The translations under genes and the position numbers were made by a program. Below, one piece after another: positions 28,105-36,260 of a stretch of 64,000 nt of DNA (its first letter is position 1; the number at the start of each line of letters is the position of its first letter). The notes beneath the pieces are model-generated. The model was not told the origin of the DNA. It saw only the letters and a program-made list of their open reading frames with translations, and made no database searches. This DNA comes from Pseudomonas sp. ATCC 13867 (lineage in GTDB: Bacteria; Pseudomonadota; Gammaproteobacteria; Pseudomonadales; Pseudomonadaceae): NCBI RefSeq assembly GCF_000349845.1, contig NC_020829.1, positions 4,347,001-4,411,000 of the forward strand, written 5' to 3'.

Positions 28105-29613
28105 TCAGCGCTCGCTGACCGCGCGGACGTCGACGGTTTCCGGGACCATCTTCGAATCCTTCGGCCCTTCCTGAACGTCCATCAGGCCGCCGCCCAGGGC
28201 GACCACCAGGCCGGCATGGATAGCCAGGCGCGCGGCGCGCACCCGCTGCTCCACCAGTTGTTGCTGGAACAGGCGGCTCTGCGCGTTGAGCACGTTGAGG
28301 TAATCGGTCAGGCCGCCACGGTAGGCCCTGGTGGCAATGTCGTAGGTGCGCTGGGCAGAGGCCACGGACTTCTCGGCGAAGCCCTGCTGCAGCTCCATCG
28401 AGTGCATGCGGATCAACTGGTCGGAGATGCCCTTGAGGGCGTTGACCAGGGTCTGGTTGTACTGCGCCACGGCGGCGTCGTAACCGGCCGACTCCTGGCC
28501 GAGCTGCGAGCGCCGGCGGCCGCCGTCGAAGATCGGCAGGGAGATGGCCGGGCCGACGCCGTAGGTGAATTTCTCGGCGTTGAGGAACTCCAGCACACCG
28601 CCGCCCACCGCGCTGTAGCCGATACTGGCGACCAGGTCGACGTTGGGGTAGAACTCGGCGCGGGCGACGTCCACGCCCTTGGCTTGCGCGGCGACCTTCC
28701 AGCGGCTGGCGACCACGTCCGGGCGGTGGCCCAGCAGTTCCATCGGCAGCTTGCTGGGCAGGCCCGGCCCTTCGGCGAGCGTCAGGCTCGGACGCTGGAT
28801 CGAAGCGCCCGCTCCGGGCCCCTTGCCGGCCAGGGCGGCGATCTGGTTGCGGGTCAGCTGGATGGCCTCATCCACCGACTCGATCTTGCGCTCGGTTTCC
28901 GGCAGAGGGGTTTCCGCCTGGCTGACTTCGAAATGGGTGCCGATGCCGCCGGCCAGGCGGCGCTGGGCCAGGGCCAGGATGCCTTCCTGCTGCTTGAGCA
29001 TGGCCTTGCCGATGTCCAGTTCGGCGTACTGCAGCGACAGCTGGATATAGGCGCGGACGATGTTGCTCTCCAGCTCCAGCTGGGCCATGCGCGCTTCGGC
29101 GGCGGTCATCTTCGCGATGTCCAGGTAGCGCTCGGTGTTGCTGCGCTCGCGGCCCCAGAGGTCCAGCGAGTAGCTGAAACCCAGGGCGGCATTGTTGTTG
29201 AAGGTGGTGGTGTCGGCCAGGTCGCCCGGACCGTAGAAGTAGTCGGTCGGCCAGCGGTGGCGGGTCAGCGAGGCATCGGCGCTGACCTGCGGCGACTCGG
29301 CGGACTCGGCGATGCCGGCCATCGACAGGGCCATGCGCACCCGTGCCTCGGCCTGCGCCAGGGTCGGGCTGCCCTCCTGCGCGGTCTTCACCCAGGCATT
29401 CAACTGCGGATCGCCATAGGCCCGCCACCATTGCTCCGCCGGCCAGCCGGCTTCCCGGTTGGCGTGTGCGATGGCGGCGTCGGTAGCCAGCTCGGCGTCA
29501 CCCAGGCGTTGTTCCTGCGGGGCGATGCCTTGGGTACTGATACATCCGGCGATTGTTGAAAAAATGACAAAGGAGCCGACGAACGTCAGTCCTTTCACGA
29601 GGTGACGCGACAC
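28105..29613 (-). CDS. Outer-membrane efflux lipoprotein (NodT/OprM family)
   Basis: This is a 502-residue outer-membrane factor of the RND/NodT type. The signal peptide ends in the lipobox STIAGC, so C24 is acylated. Two OEP repeats follow (about residues 70-260 and 280-470) with the usual SLDLWGRERSNTERY and SLPIFDGGRRRSQL turn motifs, giving the trimeric channel-tunnel. It is the first gene of the minus-strand efflux operon and carries its own exit duct, so the pump can form a complete tripartite system. It is divergent from a LysR gene across 190 bp. Confidence 0.88.
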   Translation of the reverse strand: MSRHLVKGLTFVGSFVIFSTIAGCISTQGIAPQEQRLGDAELATDAAIAHANREAGWPAEQWWRAYGDPQLNAWVKTAQEGSPTLAQAEARVRMALSMAGIAESAESPQVSADASLTRHRWPTDYFYGPGDLADTTTFNNNAALGFSYSLDLWGRERSNTERYLDIAKMTAAEARMAQLELESNIVRAYIQLSLQYAELDIGKAMLKQQEGILALAQRRLAGGIGTHFEVSQAETPLPETERKIESVDEAIQLTRNQIAALAGKGPGAGASIQRPSLTLAEGPGLPSKLPMELLGHRPDVVASRWKVAAQAKGVDVARAEFYPNVDLVASIGYSAVGGGVLEFLNAEKFTYGVGPAISLPIFDGGRRRSQLGQESAGYDAAVAQYNQTLVNALKGISDQLIRMHSMELQQGFAEKSVASAQRTYDIATRAYRGGLTDYLNVLNAQSRLFQQQLVEQRVRAARLAIHAGLVVALGGGLMDVQEGPKDSKMVPETVDVRAVSER

Positions 29614-29726
29614 GGTGAGGATCCTGGAAAATGATCGGGCAATCAGCGAAGGGTAGCTGCCAAAGCCAATGGCAGCGATTGAATTTTAGGGATGCGGAAG
29701 GGAACGGATAAGCCGGCTGAAATGCG

Positions 29727-29753
29727 ATTGTTTGTTACCGATAATGAAACAAT
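29727..29753. promoter_or_regulatory. Candidate operator between the efflux operon and LysR gene
   Basis: ATTGTTT (29727-29733) and AAACAAT (29747-29753) form an inverted repeat with a 13-bp spacer, in the AT-rich centre of the 190-bp divergent region. Position and form fit a LysR-type site; the link to the adjacent regulator is inferred. Confidence 0.4.
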
Positions 29754-29803
29754 ATGTGTCTTCATCCGTGTGACAATACACCGCTACTACTGACGAGGCC
29801 CCA

Positions 29804-30739
29804 ATGGACACACTGCAGACCATGCGTGCGTTTGCCTGCGTCGCGGAAACCGGCAGCTTCACCGCCGCCGCGCAGCAGTTGAACACCACCACCGCCTACG
29901 TTTCGCGCGCCGTGGCCAATCTCGAATCGCACCTCCAGACCCGCCTGCTCAACCGCACCACCCGGCGCATCGCCCTGACCGAGGCCGGCCAGCGCTACCT
30001 GCTGCGCTGCGAGCAGATCCTCGCCTATGTCGAGGAGGCCGAGGCCGAGGCCAGCGACGCCCACGCCCGTCCCGCCGGCCGCCTGCGTGTGCATTCGATG
30101 ACCGGGATCGGCCAGCACTACGTGATCCGCGCCATCGCCCACTACCGCCAGTTGCACCCGGAAGTGACCTTCGAGCTGACGATGGCCAACCGCGTGCCCG
30201 ACCTGCTCGACGAAGGCTTCGACGTGGCCATCGTGGTCGCCTCCGAACTGCCGGACTCGGGCCTGGTGTCCCAGCGTATCGGCGAGACCCACAGCATTCT
30301 CTGCGCCTCGCCCGAGTACCTGACCCGGCGCGGCGCGCCGAAGACGCCCTCGGACCTGATCGACCACGACTGCCTGCGCCTGCTCAGCCCCGTGTTGCCG
30401 CTGGACAAGTGGCTGTTCGACGGCCCGAACGGCCAGGAAATGGTCACCCTCGGCCATTCCCCCTTCCAGGTGAACGTCGGCGATGCCATGACCGAAGCCA
30501 TCACCTACGGCATGGGCATCGGCGCCCTGCCCGTCTACTCGGCCATCGACGGCCTGCGCGACGGTTCGCTGGTGCGCGTATTGCCGCACTACAAGCTGCA
30601 ACAATTGAACGTCTACGCGCTGTACCCGTCGCGGCAGTACCTGGACGCGAAGATCAAGACCTGGGTCGCCTACCTGCGCGAAAACCTGCCCGGCGTACTC
30701 CTGGCCGATGGCGCCGGCCTCGCCAACGTCGCCTCCTGA
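29804..30739 (+). CDS. LysR-family regulator of the efflux operon
   Basis: This is a 311-residue LysR-type regulator with the N-terminal HTH at about residues 1-60 (FTAAAQQLNTTTAYVSRAVANL) and an effector domain after about residue 90. It is divergent from the aaeXAB-like efflux operon, mirroring aaeR next to aaeXAB in E. coli, so it most likely activates the pump in response to aromatic acids. It is followed by two inverted repeats, not by a further co-directional gene of the same unit. Confidence 0.85.
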   Translation: MDTLQTMRAFACVAETGSFTAAAQQLNTTTAYVSRAVANLESHLQTRLLNRTTRRIALTEAGQRYLLRCEQILAYVEEAEAEASDAHARPAGRLRVHSMTGIGQHYVIRAIAHYRQLHPEVTFELTMANRVPDLLDEGFDVAIVVASELPDSGLVSQRIGETHSILCASPEYLTRRGAPKTPSDLIDHDCLRLLSPVLPLDKWLFDGPNGQEMVTLGHSPFQVNVGDAMTEAITYGMGIGALPVYSAIDGLRDGSLVRVLPHYKLQQLNVYALYPSRQYLDAKIKTWVAYLRENLPGVLLADGAGLANVAS

Positions 30740-30756
30740 GCGCCGTTTCCCCGCGT

Positions 30757-30815
30757 TTGCGGGCAAGTTCGCTCGATGTAACTCCTGACCCCGGTGTGAG
30801 TGAACTTGCCCGCAA
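30757..30815. repeat. Inverted repeat, TTGCGGGCAAGTTC type
   Basis: TTGCGGGCAAGTTCGCTC (30757-30774) is complementary, with one mismatch, to GAGTGAACTTGCCCGCAA (30798-30815). It belongs to a different REP-like variant than the common palindrome and lies just after the LysR stop codon. Confidence 0.75.
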
Positions 30816-30850
30816 CTCCCAATCTCCCGCGCCTTAATTTTCCGCCCCGT

Positions 30851-30927
30851 GTAGGAGCGAGCTTGCTCGCGAACCGCATTGCACCGAGGTCGCCGGGAAA
30901 TCCTTTCGCGAGCAAGCTCGCTCCTAC
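30851..30927. repeat. REP inverted pair
   Basis: Full arms of the GTAGGAGCGAGCTTGCTCGC palindrome lie at 30851-30873 and 30905-30927, in the 300-bp gap between the LysR gene and the dehydrogenase gene. No gene is visible in this gap. Confidence 0.9.
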
Positions 30928-31039
30928 AAGAGCAACCCAGCCGTTCGATAACCGCCCGACGTGCAAGTCGGCCTTGCCCCGCCCCGTCCCCGCGGTGATA
31001 GGGTTAGCCCCTTCATTGATCCCCAGCCGTCCGAGCGCC

Positions 31040-32014
31040 ATGAAAAAGAACGTCTTCGTCTTCAGCCGCCTTGCCCCGGAACACCTCGACCGCCTGCGCA
31101 GCCAGTTCAATGTCAGCGTGCTCGACCCCAGGCTGGGCGACGTCGACGCGCAACTGGCCGCCGCCCTGCCGACCACCCACGGCATGATCGGCGTGGGCCG
31201 CCCGCTGGGCGAGAAGCAACTGGCCCAGGCCGGCCAGTTGGAGGTGATCTCCAGCGTCTCGGTGGGCTACGACAACTACGACCTTGCCTACCTGAACCAG
31301 CGCGGCATCCCGCTGACCAACACTCCCGACGTGCTCACCGAAACCACCGCGGACCTGGGCTTTGCGCTGATCATGGCCACCGCCCGACGCACCGCCGAGC
31401 TGGACGCCTGGACCAAGGCCGGGCAATGGAAACGCACCGTGGATACCCCGCAGTTCGGCGTCGACGTGTACGGCAAGAAGCTCGGCATCCTCGGCCTTGG
31501 CCGCATCGGCGCCGCCATCGCCCGACGCGGCCGCTTCGGCTTCGACATGGACGTGCTCTACCACGGCAACAGCCGCAAGCCGGAACTGGAGCAGGCACTG
31601 GGCGCGCGCTTCTGCGGGTTCGACGAACTGCTGGGCGAAGCGGATTTCATCTGCGTGGTGGTGCCGCTGTCGGAGCAGACCCGCAAGCTGATCGGCAAGC
31701 GCGAGCTGGAGCTGATGAAGCCCAGCGCCATCCTGGTGAACATTGCCCGTGGCCAGGTGATCGACGAAGCCGCGCTGGTGGAAGCGCTGCAGGAAAAACG
31801 CATCCTCGCCGCCGGCCTGGACGTCTACGAGAAGGAGCCGCTGGCCGAATCGCCGCTGTTCGCCCTGCCCAACGCCGTGACCCTGCCGCACATCGGCTCC
31901 GCCACCTTCGACACCCGCCGCGCGATGGCCGAGTGTGCGCTGGACAACTTCGAGACCGCGCTGCGCGGCGAGCGGCCGAAGAACCTGGTCAACCCGCAGG
32001 CCTGGAAAGGCTGA
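31040..32014 (+). CDS. ghrB: D-2-hydroxyacid dehydrogenase (GhrB / 2-ketogluconate reductase type)
   Basis: This 324-residue cytoplasmic NAD(P)H-dependent reductase acts on glyoxylate, hydroxypyruvate or 2-ketogluconate. The Rossmann motif GILGLGRIGAAIARR lies in the middle, and the catalytic triad is R237 (NIARGQ), E266 (YEKEP) and H284 (LPHIGS), close to the GhrB positions. The ATG at 31040 gives the family length; an in-frame frame further upstream only translates the REP repeat. It appears monocistronic. The precise substrate cannot be separated by sequence alone. Confidence 0.85.
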   Translation: MKKNVFVFSRLAPEHLDRLRSQFNVSVLDPRLGDVDAQLAAALPTTHGMIGVGRPLGEKQLAQAGQLEVISSVSVGYDNYDLAYLNQRGIPLTNTPDVLTETTADLGFALIMATARRTAELDAWTKAGQWKRTVDTPQFGVDVYGKKLGILGLGRIGAAIARRGRFGFDMDVLYHGNSRKPELEQALGARFCGFDELLGEADFICVVVPLSEQTRKLIGKRELELMKPSAILVNIARGQVIDEAALVEALQEKRILAAGLDVYEKEPLAESPLFALPNAVTLPHIGSATFDTRRAMAECALDNFETALRGERPKNLVNPQAWKG

Positions 32015-32201
32015 TCAATAGCCGCCTCTCCGGGAAAATGCGTACCTGGGCTCCCCCTGGCTGCGCGCCAGGCAGATCGCCGAGCCGCAGCGTACTTCAC
32101 TTGCAGCCCTTTCAGAGCACAGGCTCTTCAGCCCGGCGCCGTCTGAAGCCCGGACGATGGCTACCCCTATGCAGCAAAAAGAGGCCGCGATCGAGCAGGC
32201 A

Positions 32202-33506
32202 TCAGCTGGAGTAGTTCAGAACCAGCGCTCGTTCCTCGCGAACTATCGGCTGTCCCCTTCTGACTACGGCCACAAGCGCGGCACCCACACCGAGCGCCAA
32301 GCCAAGGAACAGGCCGAGAGCCATGATCAGCATCTTGCGAGGCCGCACCGGCGCCGAAGGCTCGGTAGCGGACTGATCGAGCTGAACCAACTGCAATTGC
32401 GAGAAATCGACACTCAGGTGCTCCAATCTAGCCCTCTGCTCGGTGAGCGCGGCAAGATTCGCAAGAAACAGCTCGTCGTTCGCGCGCCCCCGCAGCACCT
32501 CGACCTCCCGGTTATGGGAGAGCAGCGCCAGCTGTTTCTGGATCTCGGAAACCCGGGGTTCGGAAAAGTCATCCGATTGCCGGGCAATCAGGGCAGATCG
32601 CTCAGCCTCCAAGGCTTCCACCCCCATGAAATAGAGCGGTATCTGCTGATTGGTGACCTCGGTCCGGAAGATGCTTCCCTGTATTTCCCGATTGTTGTCG
32701 CCCAGGGCAGAAGGCGTGGTCGGCTTGGAAATATGCAGTCGCTCGGCAATCTGAATCGCCTCATTGAGCTGCTTGATGCGATTTTGCCGCCGAACCTGCA
32801 ACTGCTGGCGAAGCGCTTTGAGTTCGTCCGTAAGCTGAATTGTCCGGAGGCTATCGGCTTCCAGAAGGGCCGCTATCTTGGCTTCCTTACTGGTGTCATA
32901 GGCTGCTCGCTGGACCGCTATCTGCCTCTCGACGCGTGTCAGGCGATTGGCCAGGAGAACGTTGAAATCATCCTGGATTCGTTGACGCTCCCGCTGCACC
33001 GCAGCCTCTATCAACCCGTTGACGATCGCAACGCCGTCGACTCCAGCCGGGAAGAGAAAGCGCAACCCCACAAAGGGTGAACTGGCCGGCACCTTCTTCA
33101 GGTCCGGGCGCAGCACGGTAAATCCGTCCCTGTTCAGTCGCTCGAGCATCTGCTCAAGCGGCTCGTCACCAACCCGCAGTGCAGCCGCCAACTCCGGATT
33201 ATCACGGAAGAACTGCAAACGAACGCTGTAGGACTCCAGCGCCACACCCACCTGACTCAATGCCTTGGCGGGGCTCAGCTCCATGAGCTTGGTTTCATTG
33301 AGTCCATCGAGGTCCTTGAGCGCTATGGGTCGAAGCACGCTTTCCACCTGATATACAGGCGTCGCCAGCGTGGCGTACAGCGCGGAACAAGCGACGATGA
33401 AAAGCGTGACCCCCAGGATCAGGAACTTGTATGCCCAAAGGGAACCACACAGGGCGATAAGATCGATTTCGTCACTTCTGCGGGTTGGGGGAAGAGGGGC
33501 ATTCAT
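32202..33506 (-). CDS. wzz: Wzz-type polysaccharide chain-length regulator
   Basis: This is a 434-residue inner-membrane polysaccharide co-polymerase. Membrane helices lie at about residues 29-50 and 401-423, enclosing a long helical periplasmic domain; the proline/glycine-rich segment before and within the second helix is typical. Wzz proteins set the modal length of O-antigen. The length and isolated location are like Wzz2 of P. aeruginosa (very long chains), but this is inferred. There are no O-antigen genes next to it, and its base composition is lower in GC than its neighbours, suggesting separate ancestry. Confidence 0.8.
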   Translation of the reverse strand: MNAPLPPTRRSDEIDLIALCGSLWAYKFLILGVTLFIVACSALYATLATPVYQVESVLRPIALKDLDGLNETKLMELSPAKALSQVGVALESYSVRLQFFRDNPELAAALRVGDEPLEQMLERLNRDGFTVLRPDLKKVPASSPFVGLRFLFPAGVDGVAIVNGLIEAAVQRERQRIQDDFNVLLANRLTRVERQIAVQRAAYDTSKEAKIAALLEADSLRTIQLTDELKALRQQLQVRRQNRIKQLNEAIQIAERLHISKPTTPSALGDNNREIQGSIFRTEVTNQQIPLYFMGVEALEAERSALIARQSDDFSEPRVSEIQKQLALLSHNREVEVLRGRANDELFLANLAALTEQRARLEHLSVDFSQLQLVQLDQSATEPSAPVRPRKMLIMALGLFLGLALGVGAALVAVVRRGQPIVREERALVLNYSS

Positions 33507-33814
33507 TGCGTAAGCGTCCTTGCAGAATCAGTTGCGTCAATACGACCAACCGAGCCAACGGAACTTTTCCAGAGGCAAAAGGTCGCCGGGCGACATGATA
33601 GCGATATGACACTCAAGAGCAATATCACATCTTGTCGCAGGCAAAATCGAGAGAGCGATATCTGCAAGAAGCCAGGTACAGCCGGGCGCGACCTATCCGG
33701 ACGGTCGGATCGACAGAACGTAATCAGGGCATTCGATTGATAGCGGAGAGGACGGGGAAACTCGCCCTCGCCTCATCACTGGCGGGCAGCCCCAGGCAGG
33801 GTGGCACTGGCCTG

Positions 33815-33831
33815 CCGAGGCGTCGCCTCGG
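33815..33831. repeat. Perfect palindromic hairpin CCGAGGC-GTC-GCCTCGG
   Basis: This 17-bp hairpin lies in the 447-bp stretch 33507-33953 between wzz and the EamA gene, both on the minus strand. It has no T run. A degenerate REP-like arm may be present near 33909-33948. I see no gene in this stretch; it should contain the wzz promoter. Confidence 0.4.
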
Positions 33832-33953
33832 TGAAAGGCGGCCGATGGTTTGCGTACCGGCGTCTGCTCCACAACTGCGAACAGGTTCGAGGCGCCCGGA
33901 GCCGTCGGCGGTTCGCGAGCCGGAGCCGGGTGCCCTCCGGTCCTACACCGCCA

Positions 33954-34847
33954 TCACACCCGCACCGGCTGCAGAACGGGTTTGGGCTTGCGGAACACCA
34001 GCACGTTGCCCGCCATCACCAGCCCCAGTCCGGCCAGCGCCGGCAGCGTCCACTGGTAGCCCTCGACGAACGCCGAGACATTCAGCGCCACCACCGGGAA
34101 CAGCACGGTGCAATAGGCGGCGCGCTCCGGTCCCATGCGCCCGACCAGGGTCAGGTAGGCGGTGAAGCCGATCACCGAACCGGGGATTGCCAGGTACAGC
34201 AGCGAACCAACGTACTGCGGGCTGCCATCGAAAGTCAGCGGCACGCCTTGCACCACGCAGATCCCCAGCAGGATCAGCGAACCGTAGAGCATGCCCCAGG
34301 CGTTGGTGCTGAGCGGACGCAGGCCGGCCTTCTGCTGCAGGCTGGAAAGCAGGTTGCCGGCGGAGAAACACAGGGTGCCGGCCAGGGCCAGGCCCAATCC
34401 GTAGTATGTCTCACGCCCGGCGCCGTGGCTGGACAGCTCCGGCCAGAACAGCAGCACCAGCCCGGCCAGCCCCAGGGCACCCCCACCCAGCACGTTGGGG
34501 GCGATGCGCTGGTTGAAGAAGAGCCGCGCATTGAGCGCGTTCCACAGGGTCGCGGTGGAGAACACCACGGCGATCAGCCCGCTGGGGATCCACTGGCTGG
34601 CGGTGTAGAAGCACAGGAAGTTCACGCAGAACAGACACCCCCCCTGGGCCAGGCAGATCGCCTGGCCGCGCCGTCCCAGCGGCTGCAAGCGGCGTGACGC
34701 CAGCAGCAGGACGAACAGCACCAGCGCCGCCAGGCTGAAGCGGTAGGCGATGGACAGCGGAATGGCGACCACGCCGACCTGCAGCTTGATGGCGATCCAG
34801 GTGGTGCCCCAGATGAGCACGGTGAGCAGGTAGAGCGACAGGTTCAT
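33954..34847 (-). CDS. EamA/DMT-family transporter
   Basis: This is a 297-residue drug/metabolite transporter with about ten membrane segments arranged as two EamA repeats (about residues 5-135 and 150-285). The start motif LLTVLIWGTTWIAIKLQVG is typical. Members export amino acids or other small metabolites. The ATG at 34847 has GGAGG upstream and removes a non-hydrophobic stretch that a more upstream start would add. It is divergent from the AraC gene at 34984, which probably controls it. Confidence 0.82.
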   Translation of the reverse strand: MNLSLYLLTVLIWGTTWIAIKLQVGVVAIPLSIAYRFSLAALVLFVLLLASRRLQPLGRRGQAICLAQGGCLFCVNFLCFYTASQWIPSGLIAVVFSTATLWNALNARLFFNQRIAPNVLGGGALGLAGLVLLFWPELSSHGAGRETYYGLGLALAGTLCFSAGNLLSSLQQKAGLRPLSTNAWGMLYGSLILLGICVVQGVPLTFDGSPQYVGSLLYLAIPGSVIGFTAYLTLVGRMGPERAAYCTVLFPVVALNVSAFVEGYQWTLPALAGLGLVMAGNVLVFRKPKPVLQPVRV

Positions 34848-34983
34848 GGCGGCCTCCGGATGATAGATGAACAGTCTCCCGCCCTCCTCCGGCGCCGGCT
34901 TGCAGATTCTTGCGCTTATTGCGACAACCGGGCTGGCAACGCGCGCTCGCGCGAGTAGAGTGAGGCGCAACAGAGGAACGCCC

Positions 34984-35859
34984 ATGCCCGCCATTCAACA
35001 GCTCGAAGTCTTCCAGTCGATGAACGCATCGCCAAACGCCCGCCTGGAGCGCTGCGCGGAGCTGGGCGACGGGCTGTCGGCGGCCATCTGGAGCAACAGT
35101 CACGACGCTCGCGACTACCACGCGCCCAGCCATCACACCCTGTCCTGCTACCTGAACGACGGCACCGGCACCTTCCGCCGCGGTGCCCCCGGCACCAAGG
35201 GCGCGCCGGACAAGCTGTGCGTGATGCCCGCGGGCGCCGAGTCGGCGTGGATCGTCAACGGCGACATCCGCCTGGCGCACCTGTACATCGGCCAGGAGCA
35301 GTTCGCCCTGGGCTGTATTCGCCTGCTCGACCGCGAGCCGCGCGAGCTGCAACTGCATGAACGCACCTTCCTCGACGACCCGCAGCAGGCCGCGCGCTTC
35401 CGCCAGTTGGTGAAGCTGGACTGGCACGAGCCGGGCGAACGCATCCGCACCAGCACGCTGGCCCATGACCTGATCGATCATCTGCTGCTGAATCAGGTTG
35501 GCCTGCGTGAAGGGCTGCGTTTGAAGGGCGGGCTGGCGCCGGCGATGCGCCGGCGGGTGGCCGACTATATCGAGCAGCGCCTGGACCAGCCGCTGTCGCT
35601 GGGCGAGCTGGCGATGCAGACGGCACTGTCGGAATACCATTTCGCGCGGATGTTCCGCGAGAGTTTCGGCATGCCGCCGCACCAGTACGTGCTGGCCCGC
35701 CGCGTGGCCCTGGCGCAACGCCTGCTGCGCGATACCCGCCAGCCGCTCGCCCAGGTGGCCCTGGCGTGCGGGTTCTCCAGCGCCAGCCATTTTGCCAACC
35801 GGTTCCGCTCGGTGGTGGGCGGGACGCCGGGGGAATTTCGGTTGGCGTTCGAGCGCTAA
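34984..35859 (+). CDS. AraC-family transcriptional regulator
   Basis: This is a 291-residue regulator. The C-terminal AraC/XylS domain (about 195-290) has two HTH motifs, LGELAMQTALSEYHFARMF and LAQVALACGFSSASHFANRF, ending with the usual P-G-E-F-R. The N-terminal part is an effector domain. The ATG at 34984 follows GAGGAA and gives the start MPAIQQLEVF; upstream in-frame ATGs lie in the divergent promoter region. Its position opposite the EamA transporter suggests control of export by an unknown ligand. Confidence 0.82.
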   Translation: MPAIQQLEVFQSMNASPNARLERCAELGDGLSAAIWSNSHDARDYHAPSHHTLSCYLNDGTGTFRRGAPGTKGAPDKLCVMPAGAESAWIVNGDIRLAHLYIGQEQFALGCIRLLDREPRELQLHERTFLDDPQQAARFRQLVKLDWHEPGERIRTSTLAHDLIDHLLLNQVGLREGLRLKGGLAPAMRRRVADYIEQRLDQPLSLGELAMQTALSEYHFARMFRESFGMPPHQYVLARRVALAQRLLRDTRQPLAQVALACGFSSASHFANRFRSVVGGTPGEFRLAFER

Positions 35860-35902
35860 GGGCTGGAACGCGATCCGCCGGCAAGGCCGGCGTCAATCAA
35901 GG

Positions 35903-35925
35903 CTCGCGAGCATGCTCGCCCCTAC
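35903..35925. repeat. Single degenerate REP arm
   Basis: The sequence from 35903 (CTCGCGAGCATGCTCGCCCC and the TAC after it) matches the right arm of the common REP palindrome with a few changes. It lies between two convergent genes (AraC and DUF3325). Confidence 0.6.
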
Positions 35926-35936
35926 AATCCCGGGCG

Positions 35937-36260
35937 TCAGCCCAGCACCGCCACCACGCCCCCGATCAGCGGCATGGCAGCAGCCGTCGGCAATGCCCAG
36001 CGCGGCCGCCAGGCCAGCAGCAGGACGAGCGCGGCGCCCGCGATCATCAGCAGGCACGCCCAGTAGACGATGCCCAATTCCGCCCCCATCCGGCGAATCG
36101 CATAAGCCAGCGCCAACGTCCCATCCAGTAGCGCGACGCCCCGTGACAGGCGCACGCGGAAAGCCGACGGCGCGCTGCCGAACAGCTCGCGATGATGGCG
36201 CGCCAGCGAAAGGCAGGCGGCGGCCAGCGCCAGCAGGTTGAGACCGAACACCAGCAGCAT
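35937..36260 (-). CDS. DUF3325 membrane protein
   Basis: This is a 107-residue hydrophobic protein with about three to four membrane segments, beginning MLLVFGLNLLALAAACLSLA. It resembles the DUF3325 family that follows PepSY-domain proteins in siderophore-uptake loci. Its start overlaps the PepSY gene stop codon by one base (TGATG). It is the last gene of a three-gene minus-strand operon headed by a Fur-box-like site. Its function is unknown, presumably an accessory subunit of the membrane reductase. Confidence 0.75.
   Translation of the reverse strand: MLLVFGLNLLALAAACLSLARHHRELFGSAPSAFRVRLSRGVALLDGTLALAYAIRRMGAELGIVYWACLLMIAGAALVLLLAWRPRWALPTAAAMPLIGGVVAVLG

Noticed and set aside
25992..28118. 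Plus-strand open frame of 708 codons opposite the FUSC pump gene
   Set aside because: It is antisense to a clear efflux pump; the translation is Gln/Gly/Ala/Arg/His-rich low-complexity sequence typical of GC-rich shadows.
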